This document shows, piece by piece, positions 24,914-32,803 of a stretch of 41,831 nucleotides of DNA. The notes beneath the pieces were generated by a model, which ran no database searches, was not told where the DNA came from, and worked only from the letters and a program-made list of their open reading frames with translations. Source of the stretch: Verrucomicrobiota bacterium (GTDB lineage Bacteria > Verrucomicrobiota > Verrucomicrobiia > Limisphaerales > JAEYXS01); assembly GCA_023431185.1 (NCBI GenBank), contig JAEYXS010000061.1:1-41831 (forward strand), read 5' to 3'. How positions within the stretch are numbered: the stretch's first letter is position 1; every line of letters begins with the position of its first letter. The translations under genes and the position numbers were made by a program.

Positions 24914-25877
24914 CTTGGGCTTTCCCAAACACCGCGTTCCAGCACAAGCAATCCTCCCGCCCAAACCCCTTCGGCTCCGGCAATCCCTTCCTGATCTGCG
25001 CCTCCGAGAACCGAATGCGTGGCCGCAAATCCTCCGGCAACGCCTCCGCATGGGGCAGGGGAATCACCACGCCTTCCGACAGGATGCGCACCTGTGCCGT
25101 CGCGATGAGCGGAATCGTCATCGTCCGTTCCAGCATCCACCCGAACGCGTAATGAAACCACAACGGCGCGCGAAAGAAGAACGGCCGCTTGCCCACCACC
25201 TTCGCCACCCGCCGGACCGCGTTGCTTAACGTCATTTCTTCCGGTCCCGTGACCGCCACCGTCGCTTTCGCCAACCGGCCTTTCACCAGTGCCGCTTCCA
25301 AGACGGTCGCCACATCATCCACCGCACAGGGCCTCACCAACTGCTCATTGAACCCGACGAAAGCGAAGAGCGGGAACGTGTGAAACGCATGGCTCAAGTG
25401 ATCCAGCATATGATCGCCGTCACCATAGATGACACCTGCCTTGAGAATCGTGTAATCCAAACCCGAGGCGCGGATGACTTCTTCCGCCGCCCACTTCGAC
25501 TCGTGATAGCCCGAGCCACAATCCGGACGGGCGCGTAAGAAACTCATCAACGTTATCCTCTTCACGCCCGCCTTCTGTGCCGCCGCCACGACGTTCTTCG
25601 TCCCTTGCACATGCACTCGCGCGTAAGTTTGCTCACCGATCTCGCGATTGATCCCCGCGCAATGCGCCACGCCATCGCATCCTTGAAACGCCTCGGTCAA
25701 TGCCGCCACATCACCCGTGCCAACTGGCCGGAAGGCGGTGTGCGGCAGTCCGGGCGTGCTTGTATCGCGCGTATCCACACCACGCGCGATGAGCACCACC
25801 TCATGACCTGCCGCCACCAGCTTCCGGGCCAGGTGTTTCCCCACAAATCCAGTGCCGCCTGTGATCGCTATTTTCAC
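24903..25877 (-). CDS. NDUFA9-like atypical SDR (NAD(P)H-binding protein)
   Basis: 324 aa. Nucleotide-binding motif ITGGTGFVGKHLA at residues 5-17; the SDR pair Y124-x-x-x-K128 (GYHESK) is present. The rest follows the complex-I NDUFA9/YbjT type of extended SDR (GCDGVAHCAGINRE, LDYTILKAGVIYGDGDHML, RPCAVDDVATVLEAAL). The substrate is unknown; members act on quinones, lipids or as structural subunits. The start is a GTG at 25877 preceded by AAGGAGGTGCCTT, the best ribosome site in this block, and overlapping the upstream gene's stop as GTGA. The C-terminus is cut by a dispersed repeat that provides the stop. A stretch around FHYAFGWMLERTM could be membrane-associated. Confidence 0.9.
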   Translation of the reverse strand: MKIAITGGTGFVGKHLARKLVAAGHEVVLIARGVDTRDTSTPGLPHTAFRPVGTGDVAALTEAFQGCDGVAHCAGINREIGEQTYARVHVQGTKNVVAAAQKAGVKRITLMSFLRARPDCGSGYHESKWAAEEVIRASGLDYTILKAGVIYGDGDHMLDHLSHAFHTFPLFAFVGFNEQLVRPCAVDDVATVLEAALVKGRLAKATVAVTGPEEMTLSNAVRRVAKVVGKRPFFFRAPLWFHYAFGWMLERTMTIPLIATAQVRILSEGVVIPLPHAEALPEDLRPRIRFSEAQIRKGLPEPKGFGREDCLCWNAVFGKAQGRH

Positions 25878-26299
25878 AAGGCACCTCCTTTCCAAGCCAC
25901 CAAGGCGTAGACCGCAGTGAAATAAACGAAGACCGCATTCGTGCACCAGTAACCCACGTGCATCAGCTTGCTGGTGAGGTAAGGCGTCATGTTAAAGATG
26001 AAAACGGCGACAAGTATCCGCAGCAACCAGAACAGAGCGAAGAACGTCAGCACCCCGCGCGCGATGACCGTGCCCGCGGCCAGTTGCTCGGCCATGAAAA
26101 ACGTGAACAGGCCGAACCCGATCACACAGGCCCCGATAAAAGTGTAATAGACCCAGAACAGGCTGTTGATGAACGGGGGCAAGGGGGCCAGATGCCGTTT
26201 GATGCCGACCACTTGCGGCATCAAAAGCCCCGCACAGAGAATGCCCAGATGCATCAGGCCCGAAGCTTTCAACAGTGCAATCATCAGTTCCATATTCAT
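25874..26299 (-). CDS. Four-helix integral membrane protein of unknown function
   Basis: 141 aa from ATG 26299, which has a good ribosome site (TAGGAGATCTT). Four hydrophobic helices at about residues 7-30, 47-70, 78-102 and 115-135, with short polar loops and His residues near the helix ends (MHLG, KRHLAPLPP, KLMHVGYW). No family recognised with confidence. It lies 8 bp after the wax-synthase-like gene and overlaps the next SDR start by 4 bp, so it is almost certainly co-expressed and may form a membrane complex with them. Confidence 0.85.
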   Translation of the reverse strand: MNMELMIALLKASGLMHLGILCAGLLMPQVVGIKRHLAPLPPFINSLFWVYYTFIGACVIGFGLFTFFMAEQLAAGTVIARGVLTFFALFWLLRILVAVFIFNMTPYLTSKLMHVGYWCTNAVFVYFTAVYALVAWKGGAL

Positions 26300-26307
26300 A
26301 AGATCTC

Positions 26308-27183
26308 CTAGGTTATCGTTTTCAACATCGGCAAAATGACGTGATGCAAGAACGGCGGCGGGAATAGCAACGCAACCGGACCAGCCGTCACGATAAACAC
26401 GAAGCACCAGCCTTTGACACCTTCGCCTAAGCGCCAGTCACGACCCAACGTGCTGCGCTCAAGCTCCACGCCCAACCCTTGCAGCAAGAAGTAAAGTGTC
26501 GGCAGCCCATAGCCTCCACCCGCAGGCACCGTGATGACCAGCTCATGGATCAGGCCCGAAGCCAGGAAGACCAGCAGCATGGCCGTGCGGACACTGAACC
26601 GCCTCATTGCTGGTCGGAAGATGTAGCGGTGCATCAAATCATGGAAGCCGCTGTTCCAGCGCCGTCCCCAGAATTCCGTGAGGCTCGTCGCACGGGTGGG
26701 TTTATCCATCAAAGGGCGCACGGCGATTCGCCTGGTTTGCCAAGCCAGCGCCAGCAGATGGAACAGACCAAAATGCAGCAGCCAGATGATGCCCAACATG
26801 CCGACGATGGCGCGAAGTAACCAATATGCTTCATCAATCAGTGGTACAATGACCCATACCAAAATGGCCCCATGCAAAGTCCCGAACAGAGCATGCACCC
26901 AAGCCTTGAGATTAGGGGTGATGAGATCGCGCGCCGTCTGCGCAAAAGGTTTTGGGTCCATGCCCGGCCAGAGGAGAAGATAGCCGAGGGTGCGAACACC
27001 ATGGTTCGTCGCCAAGGCTGGTCCGGCGTCCGCCAAGGTCAGCACTTTGCAGCCGAAGTAGAGCGCGAACGCCAGCGCCCACATGAACACCCACGCAGGC
27101 ATTTGCTCGCGCACACTGAACGGCAACGCCGTCAGGCAGGCGAGCAACAAAACCGCGAGTGTCCTGTGGGTAGTCGTATTCAT
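26308..27183 (-). CDS. Wax-synthase-like membrane O-acyltransferase (MBOAT relative)
   Basis: 291-aa polytopic membrane protein with about seven hydrophobic segments. It contains the wax synthase/MBOAT signature: SLTEFWGRRWN (residues 167-177) followed by HDLMHRYIFRP and, within a helix, SGLIHEL with the presumed catalytic H213. Known relatives transfer acyl groups from acyl-CoA or acyl-ACP to long-chain alcohols, sterols or related hydroxyls. Here the acceptor is unknown. ATG 27183 has GGAGATGCC upstream and overlaps the stop of the DCC-family gene as ATGA. The frame extends to 27252, but that would overlap more of the upstream gene. Confidence 0.85.
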   Translation of the reverse strand: MNTTTHRTLAVLLLACLTALPFSVREQMPAWVFMWALAFALYFGCKVLTLADAGPALATNHGVRTLGYLLLWPGMDPKPFAQTARDLITPNLKAWVHALFGTLHGAILVWVIVPLIDEAYWLLRAIVGMLGIIWLLHFGLFHLLALAWQTRRIAVRPLMDKPTRATSLTEFWGRRWNSGFHDLMHRYIFRPAMRRFSVRTAMLLVFLASGLIHELVITVPAGGGYGLPTLYFLLQGLGVELERSTLGRDWRLGEGVKGWCFVFIVTAGPVALLFPPPFLHHVILPMLKTIT

Positions 27184-27602
27184 GGCATCTCCATAAAAGG
27201 GATCGTGCGATGATGAACCGGCCGGTGGATCTTGCAGTGACCGCCTGTGCAATGCCGGTGTTCCGCTGTATAGCGATAGATACGGTTCAACAGCGGATAG
27301 ATGAACGGCAACCGCGCCACGGGAACCAGCCGGCGGGTGAGCAGACCATGCCGTGCGAATTCCAGATAAGCCTCTACACCGCGCAAGACCCGGCCATCCG
27401 TGCAGAGCAGATGCATCTCCTCCAGCAGTTCGGCCCGCGTCACCTTTAGCGCTGGGGCTACCCAGGTAACTTGCAGCGGCACGAGTTCAAACCCGCGCCG
27501 ATGGAGCAGGGGACCGAACCGATGCGCCAACCGCAGGCACATGGGGCACTCGCCATCGAAGAACACCGTTCCGTTAATCGTATCTGTAATTTCAGTAGTC
27601 AC
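27180..27602 (-). CDS. DCC-family (DUF393) thiol-disulfide oxidoreductase-like protein
   Basis: 140 aa. The family signature is FFDGECPMCLR with D16, C19 and C22 (DGxCxxC), a thioredoxin-like redox pair. The rest fits DUF393 (GVEAYLEFARHGLLTRRLVPVARLPFIYPLLNRIYRYTAEHR). The C-terminus adds an extra CTGGHCKIHRPVHH stretch with two further Cys and several His, a potential metal site not required by the family. The start is a GTG at 27602 with AAAGGA eight bases upstream. Its stop overlaps the wax-synthase start. The substrate is unknown; a redox partner role in a membrane lipid pathway is inference. Confidence 0.88.
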   Translation of the reverse strand: MTTEITDTINGTVFFDGECPMCLRLAHRFGPLLHRRGFELVPLQVTWVAPALKVTRAELLEEMHLLCTDGRVLRGVEAYLEFARHGLLTRRLVPVARLPFIYPLLNRIYRYTAEHRHCTGGHCKIHRPVHHRTIPFMEMP

Positions 27603-27625
27603 AGAAATGTCCTTTCAAAAAAATT

Positions 27626-27781
27626 TTACGCTTTCTTCCGCAGCTTCAGAATAACAGCTGTCATTAACAACCCTCCACCGATAACCACTGCGACCACGGG
27701 TTGGCTCATCAAGAAAGTCATGCCAATGAGAGTCCCTAAGACAAGTGTCTCAAATCCCATGACTTTAGCCAGTGGTGGCAT
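27626..27781 (-). CDS. Small membrane protein (51 aa)
   Basis: Short gene between the regulator and the DCC gene: ATG 27781 to TAA 27626. It is preceded by GGTGGAA about 8 bases upstream, and sits 4 bp after the regulator stop and 23 bp before the next start. The product starts MPPLAKVMGFETLVLG and is hydrophobic almost throughout, with two predicted helices split by SQPVV and a basic end LKLRKKA, which suggests two membrane passes with the C-terminus inside. No family recognised. Its position in a tight operon and its ribosome site support a real gene. Confidence 0.75.
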   Translation of the reverse strand: MPPLAKVMGFETLVLGTLIGMTFLMSQPVVAVVIGGGLLMTAVILKLRKKA

Positions 27782-27785
27782 AGTG

Positions 27786-28322
27786 TTAGTTTCCACCGAT
27801 TCCTAATACGCGCAAAACCTTGTCGCCCAGCTTCACAAAACGCACCACCGCATTCGTGGGCCAGGCCCGCACCTGCTGATACCACGCCGTCGTCGTCTCA
27901 AAGAAATCACGCATCGCATGGATGCGCTCGCTGGTATAGGTATCCTTAGTTTTCTCATCTTCCAGCTCGATGAGGCATTCGCGCAGCATCGTGAGCGTGG
28001 GATCGATCTCCCGCTTCTTCCGCTCATCCAGCACCACGCGGAACATTTCCCACACATCTTTCATCGATTCAAAGTGATCCCGCTTATCCCCCAGCACATG
28101 TACCAGCTTCACGATACCCCAGCCCTGGAGTTCCTTCAGGCTGTTGCTGACATTCGAGCGGGCGACGGCCAGTGTCTCGGCGATCTCCTCCGCGTGCAGT
28201 GGCTTCGGCGAGAGATAGAGCAGGGCATGGATCTGCGCCACCGTCCGATTGATACCCCACCGCGTGCCCATCTCCCCCCAGTGGAGGATGAACTTCTGCT
28301 GGGCTGGTGTCAGGGTATTCAT
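27786..28322 (-). CDS. GbsR/MarR-type transcriptional regulator
   Basis: 178 aa from ATG 28322 (MNTLTPAQQKFILHWGEMG). A winged helix-turn-helix spans about residues 25-80: NRTVAQIHALLYLSPKPLHAEE, then the recognition region LAVARSNVSNSLKELQGWGIVKLV, with the wing at GDKRDHF. This matches the GbsR/MarR-like family, whose members are ligand-responsive repressors. It is the first gene of a 7- to 8-gene minus-strand block. A perfect 20-bp palindrome (28335-28354) lies 12 bp upstream of the start over the predicted -10 box, so autorepression of the whole operon is likely. The ligand is unknown. Confidence 0.88.
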   Translation of the reverse strand: MNTLTPAQQKFILHWGEMGTRWGINRTVAQIHALLYLSPKPLHAEEIAETLAVARSNVSNSLKELQGWGIVKLVHVLGDKRDHFESMKDVWEMFRVVLDERKKREIDPTLTMLRECLIELEDEKTKDTYTSERIHAMRDFFETTTAWYQQVRAWPTNAVVRFVKLGDKVLRVLGIGGN

Positions 28323-28334
28323 GTGCTTTCCGTT

Positions 28335-28379
28335 ATTTCTGTTTAAACAGAAATTAAAGAATTGAAGTCGGTTTGTCAA
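28335..28379 (-). promoter_or_regulatory. Promoter and palindromic operator of the regulator operon
   Basis: On the minus strand: -35 TTGACA (28379-28374, an exact consensus), a 17-bp spacer, -10 TAATTT (28356-28351). The perfect palindrome ATTTCTGTTT/AAACAGAAAT covers 28335-28354 and overlaps the -10. This is a textbook layout for steric repression, most simply by the GbsR/MarR-type protein encoded 12 bp downstream. The plus-strand gene at 28409 begins only 29 bp from the -35, so both could be affected. Confidence 0.72.
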
Positions 28380-28408
28380 GTGGGTGTTTGACTGATTAAT
28401 GCTCGACG

Positions 28409-29017
28409 ATGCCATTGCTTGGAGCTATCTACTTGAGCGTCAAGCGCCTATTCGCCATGGATCGTTCATTGAAAATCGCCAAACTGAGTGCTGTAACCTC
28501 ACTCACAGCACTGCTCCTTAGTTTCTGCGTTCCGAGTCAAACGATTGATAATTTTCCGTTGATTGAATCGGTAGTTTTCTTCCTGTCAGCTGTCTTTTGG
28601 CTCTCTGCATTGTCGGCGCTGTTCTTCGGCTTTCGGTCATGGAAACTGCTTCCTCGGTTGTGGCGGTTTCTCGTGCTTGTCGCGCCAGTGTACGTGATCG
28701 GCATTTTTGTGCTCAGTGTTGTTGCGGCTCCAAAGGTAAAGGTCCAAGTGGATTACCAAGGGTCTAAAACCAGCCAGAGGTTATTTGTCTATTTCGGCGG
28801 TAGTGGAACAGGCGAAGAGATTCGTCGAGACAAACCATTTATCCAGGAGTTTGATGAAGTCGGTCCCAAACTTACAATCCACTGGGGGGATGAGTCTTTC
28901 GACGAGAAGGAGAAAATATTTGATGTCAGAAAGTCAATTCCTCGCTTTGGTGGTGATCGCAGTGTGAAAATTATTCTTCGTGATGACGATGCGGAAATGA
29001 CTGTGCTGAAAGATTAG
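28409..29017 (+). CDS. Membrane protein of unknown function (202 aa)
   Basis: Not recognised. Three hydrophobic segments in the first half (around SAVTSLTALLLSF, SVVFFLSAVFWLSALSALFF and FLVLVAPVYVIGIFVLSVV) are followed by a soluble, beta-looking C-terminal domain of about 95 residues (VKVQVDYQGSKTSQRLFVYFG ... VKIILRDDDAEMTVL). No cysteine or enzyme motif in that domain. Start ATG 28409 has no good ribosome site; ATG 28457 (MDRSLKIAKL) is an alternative. GC is lower than in the neighbours. It is divergent from the regulator operon. Confidence 0.72.
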   Translation: MPLLGAIYLSVKRLFAMDRSLKIAKLSAVTSLTALLLSFCVPSQTIDNFPLIESVVFFLSAVFWLSALSALFFGFRSWKLLPRLWRFLVLVAPVYVIGIFVLSVVAAPKVKVQVDYQGSKTSQRLFVYFGGSGTGEEIRRDKPFIQEFDEVGPKLTIHWGDESFDEKEKIFDVRKSIPRFGGDRSVKIILRDDDAEMTVLKD

Positions 29018-29072
29018 CGTGAACTTGCCCCAGCTACGGTGAGCCGAGGCAAGCTCAATTCAATACCGGGCA

Positions 29073-29645
29073 TCATGCCGCGTAGTGCCGCACGATCAGG
29101 TCGTTCTGGATCCACAGCAGTTTGCTGAAGGCACGGATGGCCGCCGTCTTCGCCTCATTGGGGATGTCGAAGCTCATGATGGTCGCGTTCACAGCATCGG
29201 CCACGAAGCCCATGAGGGAATTCATTTGCACGAGCGGCACGTTGATATGCGGACTGCCGGCTTTGGGCGTGTGCATCTTGCCGACGAAATCGAGGTAGTT
29301 CACCAGCTTGCCATCATAGGGCGCGGTGACGAGCTTCTCCAGGTAGCGGGCGAGATGCTGTTTGCGGAACTGGATCTGGGGATGATCCATGGTAAGGGAT
29401 TCCACCGAGACGGGCACTTCACCGGCGTAACCATCCTGCCGGGGGACGAAATGACGCCACGTGGCATCGTAGCCGATGAGTTTGCTGTAAACGGCATCCA
29501 CCAAAGCGGGCACCAAGGGCGCGAGCAGAGGCGCCGCACCATGGATGACCTTGATGTCATCTGCACCAAAACCGATGAAATCGCACAGATAGTTAAAGCG
29601 ATACTCGAGATCCGTCTCCAGCCGTGGTTCGTCTATTTTCTTCAT
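29073..29645 (-). CDS. Protoglobin
   Basis: 190-aa haem protein of the protoglobin family (globin fold with an extended N-terminus). ATG 29645 gives MKKIDEPRLETDLEYRFNYL. Family landmarks: FIGFGADD early, KLIGYDATWRHFVPR, the proximal-His segment FRKQHLARYLEKLV with H97, then the GSPHINVPLVQMNSLMGFV segment. Protoglobins bind O2, CO and NO, and stand-alone forms are of uncertain role, perhaps NO or O2 handling. No sensor output domain is fused. The gene stands alone; 199 bp upstream holds the 8-bp palindrome ATGTACAT (29764-29771) and no clear promoter. Confidence 0.92.
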   Translation of the reverse strand: MKKIDEPRLETDLEYRFNYLCDFIGFGADDIKVIHGAAPLLAPLVPALVDAVYSKLIGYDATWRHFVPRQDGYAGEVPVSVESLTMDHPQIQFRKQHLARYLEKLVTAPYDGKLVNYLDFVGKMHTPKAGSPHINVPLVQMNSLMGFVADAVNATIMSFDIPNEAKTAAIRAFSKLLWIQNDLIVRHYAA

Positions 29646-29844
29646 GTTATCCGGTCGTTGTTGTGGCGGCACGGCGCACCATGCATCCGTGGCCAGCCAG
29701 CATTTGATTCACCGTAATGAACGGCATATCGCGCCGCCTGTTAACCGCGTGAATTGCTTAAACATGTACATAACTTGCCGCTTTATAGGTGTCGAGCGGA
29801 AACCATAGGGTTTGTACTAAGAAAAGTTGAGGACTAGAAATTGC

Positions 29845-31371
29845 CTAACGGGTCCAGTGCAGCCATTTCTGAAAGAGCGATTTTATGGTCGGGGTGAGGC
29901 GGGTGCGGTTATAGGTATCACCGCATTTGCGGATGGCTTCAGCCAGAGTGGGGTAGGGATGGATCACGCTGGCGAGGCGACCGAGGCCAACCTTACCCGC
30001 CATGGCCACGCTGATCTCGCTGATGAGTTCACCCGCGTGGGGGCCGACGATGGTAGCGCCGATGATTTGGTCGCTGTCAGCCGGGGTCAGGATCTTTACG
30101 AAACCTTGAGTCGCGCCGTCAGTCAGAGCGCGGTCCAAGGTGGCAAAAGATTGGGTAAAGGCGCGTGCCTTTAAACCGCGCTGTTGGGCTTCGGCCTCGG
30201 TGAGGCCGACTTGGGCCAGCTCGGGCTCGGTGTAGGTGCAGTGCGGGATGGTCAGGGCGCTGAGGCGTTTGCGGCCGAGGAACAGGGCGTTCTGGATGAC
30301 GATGCGCGCGGCGAAATCAGCGGCGTGGGTGAACTTCCGCGACAGGCAGACATCGCCAGCGGCGTAGATGCGCGGATTGGTCGTTTGCAGGAAGCCATTC
30401 ACCTGCACCCCTTGCTGGGCATCGTAGGCCACGTTCACAGTTTCCAGACCAAGTCCGTTGACGTTTGGCTGCCGACCCGTCGCGACGAGGATGGCGTCCA
30501 CTTCCACCAAGCTCGTCTTACCGGCGTGTTGATAGGTGAGGCGCTTGCCGGTGTCGGATGGTTCTACCTTTTGCACCGTGGCGTCAGGCACTATTTGAAC
30601 GCCATCAAGGAGCAGAGCAGCCTGCACAATGGTGGCGGCAGATTCGTCGTCGTGAGGTAGAAGACGGTCATGCCGTTGCAGCAAGGTCACCTGTGAGCCG
30701 AGTCGCTGGAAGGCTTGGGCGAGTTCACAGCCGATGGGCCCGCCGCCGAGTACGGCCAGACGGCGAGGCAGTTCCGTAAGGTTGAAAACTGTTTCGTTGG
30801 TGAGGTAGCCCGTTTCCTTGAGCCCGTGGATATCCGGCACAGCCGCTCGCGCACCGGTGGTGATGACCGCTTTCTTGAAACGCAGCATCTGACCACCCAC
30901 AGCCACGGTATCAGCGGTCGTGAACTTCGCTTCACCCAGAAAAACATCGACCCCGAGATCGCGGAAGCGTTTGGCCGAGTCGTGATGGCTGATGCCGGAG
31001 CGGATGCGGCGCACGCGCTCCATCACGCCGGCGAAATCAACGGTAGGCTCGCCACCTGTGAGCACGCCGAATTCTTTGGTGCGCCGGACCTGGTGGACCG
31101 CATGGGCAGTACGCAAAAGAGCCTTGGACGGGACGCAGCCGACATTGAGGCAGTCGCCACCCATCAAATGTTTTTCTACCAGCGCGACCTTCGCCCCCAG
31201 GCCCGCGGCACCGGCCGCCGTTACCAGACCGGCCGTGCCAGCACCGATGACCACGAGGTGATAGCGGTCAGCCGGGGTGGGGTTTTGCCAGTCGGCTGGA
31301 TGCACGTTCGCGGCGAGATGCTGGTTGTGGGCATCCCACGGGGTCAGGGCTTTTTCGATCTCAGTGCTCAT
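29845..31371 (-). CDS. Mercuric reductase-like pyridine nucleotide-disulfide oxidoreductase
   Basis: 508-aa FAD flavoprotein of the glutathione reductase/dihydrolipoamide dehydrogenase/MerA superfamily. FAD motif VIGAGTAGLVTAAGAAGLG (41-59), redox-active disulfide GGDCLNVGCVPSK (C74, C79), NAD(P)H motif GGGPIGCELA, second FAD motif YAAGDV, and the C-terminal HPYPTLAEAIRK with the active-site His (about residue 471) and Glu. There is no N-terminal HMA domain and no terminal Cys pair, so true mercury reduction is unlikely. An extra N-terminal stretch of about 35 residues precedes the FAD domain. The start overlaps the TVP38/TMEM64 gene by 11 bp, a pairing seen in many bacteria, also as fusions. 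Confidence 0.9.
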   Translation of the reverse strand: MSTEIEKALTPWDAHNQHLAANVHPADWQNPTPADRYHLVVIGAGTAGLVTAAGAAGLGAKVALVEKHLMGGDCLNVGCVPSKALLRTAHAVHQVRRTKEFGVLTGGEPTVDFAGVMERVRRIRSGISHHDSAKRFRDLGVDVFLGEAKFTTADTVAVGGQMLRFKKAVITTGARAAVPDIHGLKETGYLTNETVFNLTELPRRLAVLGGGPIGCELAQAFQRLGSQVTLLQRHDRLLPHDDESAATIVQAALLLDGVQIVPDATVQKVEPSDTGKRLTYQHAGKTSLVEVDAILVATGRQPNVNGLGLETVNVAYDAQQGVQVNGFLQTTNPRIYAAGDVCLSRKFTHAADFAARIVIQNALFLGRKRLSALTIPHCTYTEPELAQVGLTEAEAQQRGLKARAFTQSFATLDRALTDGATQGFVKILTPADSDQIIGATIVGPHAGELISEISVAMAGKVGLGRLASVIHPYPTLAEAIRKCGDTYNRTRLTPTIKSLFQKWLHWTR

Positions 31372-32083
31372 GGTTTTTGTCCGGTATGGTCGCGACCAGA
31401 TTCGTATTCAAAGCCTGCTGCGCCCGGCGGGTGATCAGCCAGGTGACACCGATGGTCGCGATGAGACCGACAATCAGCAAGGCCCACTGCGCTGGAGTCT
31501 TCGCCTCTAATTGAGTGCCCGCCTTGGCCAATGAACCCACATAGACGAAGACCACGGTGCCTGGCAGCATGCCGATCCAGGAAGCCAGCACGTATTCTTT
31601 CAGTGAGACATGGGTGAGCCCATAAGCGTAATTGAGGAGCGTGAAGGGAAAGGCCGGGGAAAGCCGGGTGAGGAGGACCGTTTGCCACCCGTTCCGGGAG
31701 ACGGCCTGGTCGATGGCGGCGAATCTCGGGTAGGCGGCCAGTTTGCCTTCCACCCAGGCGCGGGCGAAGTGACGACCCACCAAGAAGGCAGCCGTCGCCC
31801 CCAAGGTGGCGGCCAAAGAGACCAGCAGGGAACCTTTTACCAGGCCGAACAGCGCACCAGCGCCCAAGGTCAGAATCGAGCCGGGGATGAAGAACACGCT
31901 GGCGAGCACGTAAAGCAGCACGAAAACCACGGGCCCCCAGACTCCCAGTGACTCCACCAACTGCAGCAGGGAATGCAGGCCGGAACGCCAATCGGTGAAG
32001 AGCAGCAGTAAGAGCACGCAAACAATCACGGCCAAGCCTAGCCAGGGGCGTCGCGCTGAGCTGGTTGGTGGTGCGGATGTCAT
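31361..32083 (-). CDS. TVP38/TMEM64 (DedA/SNARE-associated) membrane protein
   Basis: 240-aa integral membrane protein. The family core is present: VFFIPGSILTLGAGALFG (the re-entrant loop region), ATLGATAAFLVGRHFAR, then LLTRLSPAFPFTLLNYAYGLTHVSLKEYVLASWIGMLPGT. About six hydrophobic segments, with N-terminal and C-terminal helices. Relatives in this superfamily are lipid scramblases or undecaprenyl-phosphate/phospholipid transporters; which applies here is unknown. Translationally linked by an 11-bp overlap to the downstream flavoprotein, implying a shared job at the membrane. Confidence 0.92.
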   Translation of the reverse strand: MTSAPPTSSARRPWLGLAVIVCVLLLLLFTDWRSGLHSLLQLVESLGVWGPVVFVLLYVLASVFFIPGSILTLGAGALFGLVKGSLLVSLAATLGATAAFLVGRHFARAWVEGKLAAYPRFAAIDQAVSRNGWQTVLLTRLSPAFPFTLLNYAYGLTHVSLKEYVLASWIGMLPGTVVFVYVGSLAKAGTQLEAKTPAQWALLIVGLIATIGVTWLITRRAQQALNTNLVATIPDKNHEH

Positions 32084-32206
32084 GTGATGGTGTGAGTCGT
32101 GACCTGCCTAAGTATTTCCCACAAATGGGCCGAGTGCCAGTCGGCACTCGACTTTGGGGGCGTGGCTGCTTGTGCCAGTGGACCTTTGGCGTGTATCGTT
32201 TGAAGC

Positions 32207-32803
32207 ATGCCGCCGCGGGAAACATTGGCACGATTGCTCCAACGGGTGCGGGCTTGCACCGTGTGCGCGGCGCATTTGCCAAATCCGCCCAAGCCGGTGT
32301 TGCGGGCAAAGGCGACCGCGCGATTGATGATCGTGGGGCAAGCTCCGGGTCGCAAAGTGCAGGAGACGGGCATTCCGTGGAACGATCCTTCCGGTGATCG
32401 CTTGCGTGACTGGCTTCAGCTCCGCCGGGAAGAGTTTTATGACGAGTCACGCATCGCCATCATCCCGGCGGGCTTCTGTTATCCGGGCAAGGGGAAATCG
32501 GGCGATCTGCCGCCAAGGCCTGAGTGCGCACCGTTGTGGCATCCACCACTGCGGGCTGCTTTGCTGAAGATCGAGCTAACCTTGCTGGTGGGCAGTTACG
32601 CGCAGGAGTATTATCTGGGCAAGCGCCGTAAGGAGAGCCTCTCTGACACGGTGCGAGCTTACACTGAGTATCTGCCCGGGTTCTTTCCGCTGCCGCATCC
32701 CAGCCCGCGCAACCGGCTCTGGCTGCGGCAACGGCCATGGTTTGACGAGGAAGTGCTGCCCGCACTACGCGAACGGGTGAACCACATTCTCGGCAGATGC
32801 TGA
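32207..32803 (+). CDS. Uracil-DNA glycosylase family protein with a 4Cys iron-sulfur site
   Basis: 198-aa DNA repair enzyme of the uracil-DNA glycosylase superfamily (COG1573 type). Motif 1 is GQAPGRKVQETGIPWND and the C-terminal motif 2 is PHPSPRN. Four cysteines are placed as in family 4 enzymes: C17-x-x-C20 near the N-terminus and two more (GFCYPG and PECAPLW) about 13 residues apart, expected to hold a 4Fe-4S cluster. Removes uracil (or related bases) from DNA. Start ATG 32207. The stop is immediately followed by the stop of the convergent RNase R gene, with no gap. Confidence 0.9.
   Translation: MPPRETLARLLQRVRACTVCAAHLPNPPKPVLRAKATARLMIVGQAPGRKVQETGIPWNDPSGDRLRDWLQLRREEFYDESRIAIIPAGFCYPGKGKSGDLPPRPECAPLWHPPLRAALLKIELTLLVGSYAQEYYLGKRRKESLSDTVRAYTEYLPGFFPLPHPSPRNRLWLRQRPWFDEEVLPALRERVNHILGRC

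Noticed and set aside
29764..29771. ATGTACAT palindrome upstream of the protoglobin as a regulator site
   Set aside because: Only 8 bp, no matching -35/-10 arrangement and no second copy, so a regulatory claim is not supportable.
29845..31371. Calling the flavoprotein a mercuric reductase and the locus a mer operon
   Set aside because: No HMA domain, no C-terminal Cys pair, and no merR, merT or merP nearby.
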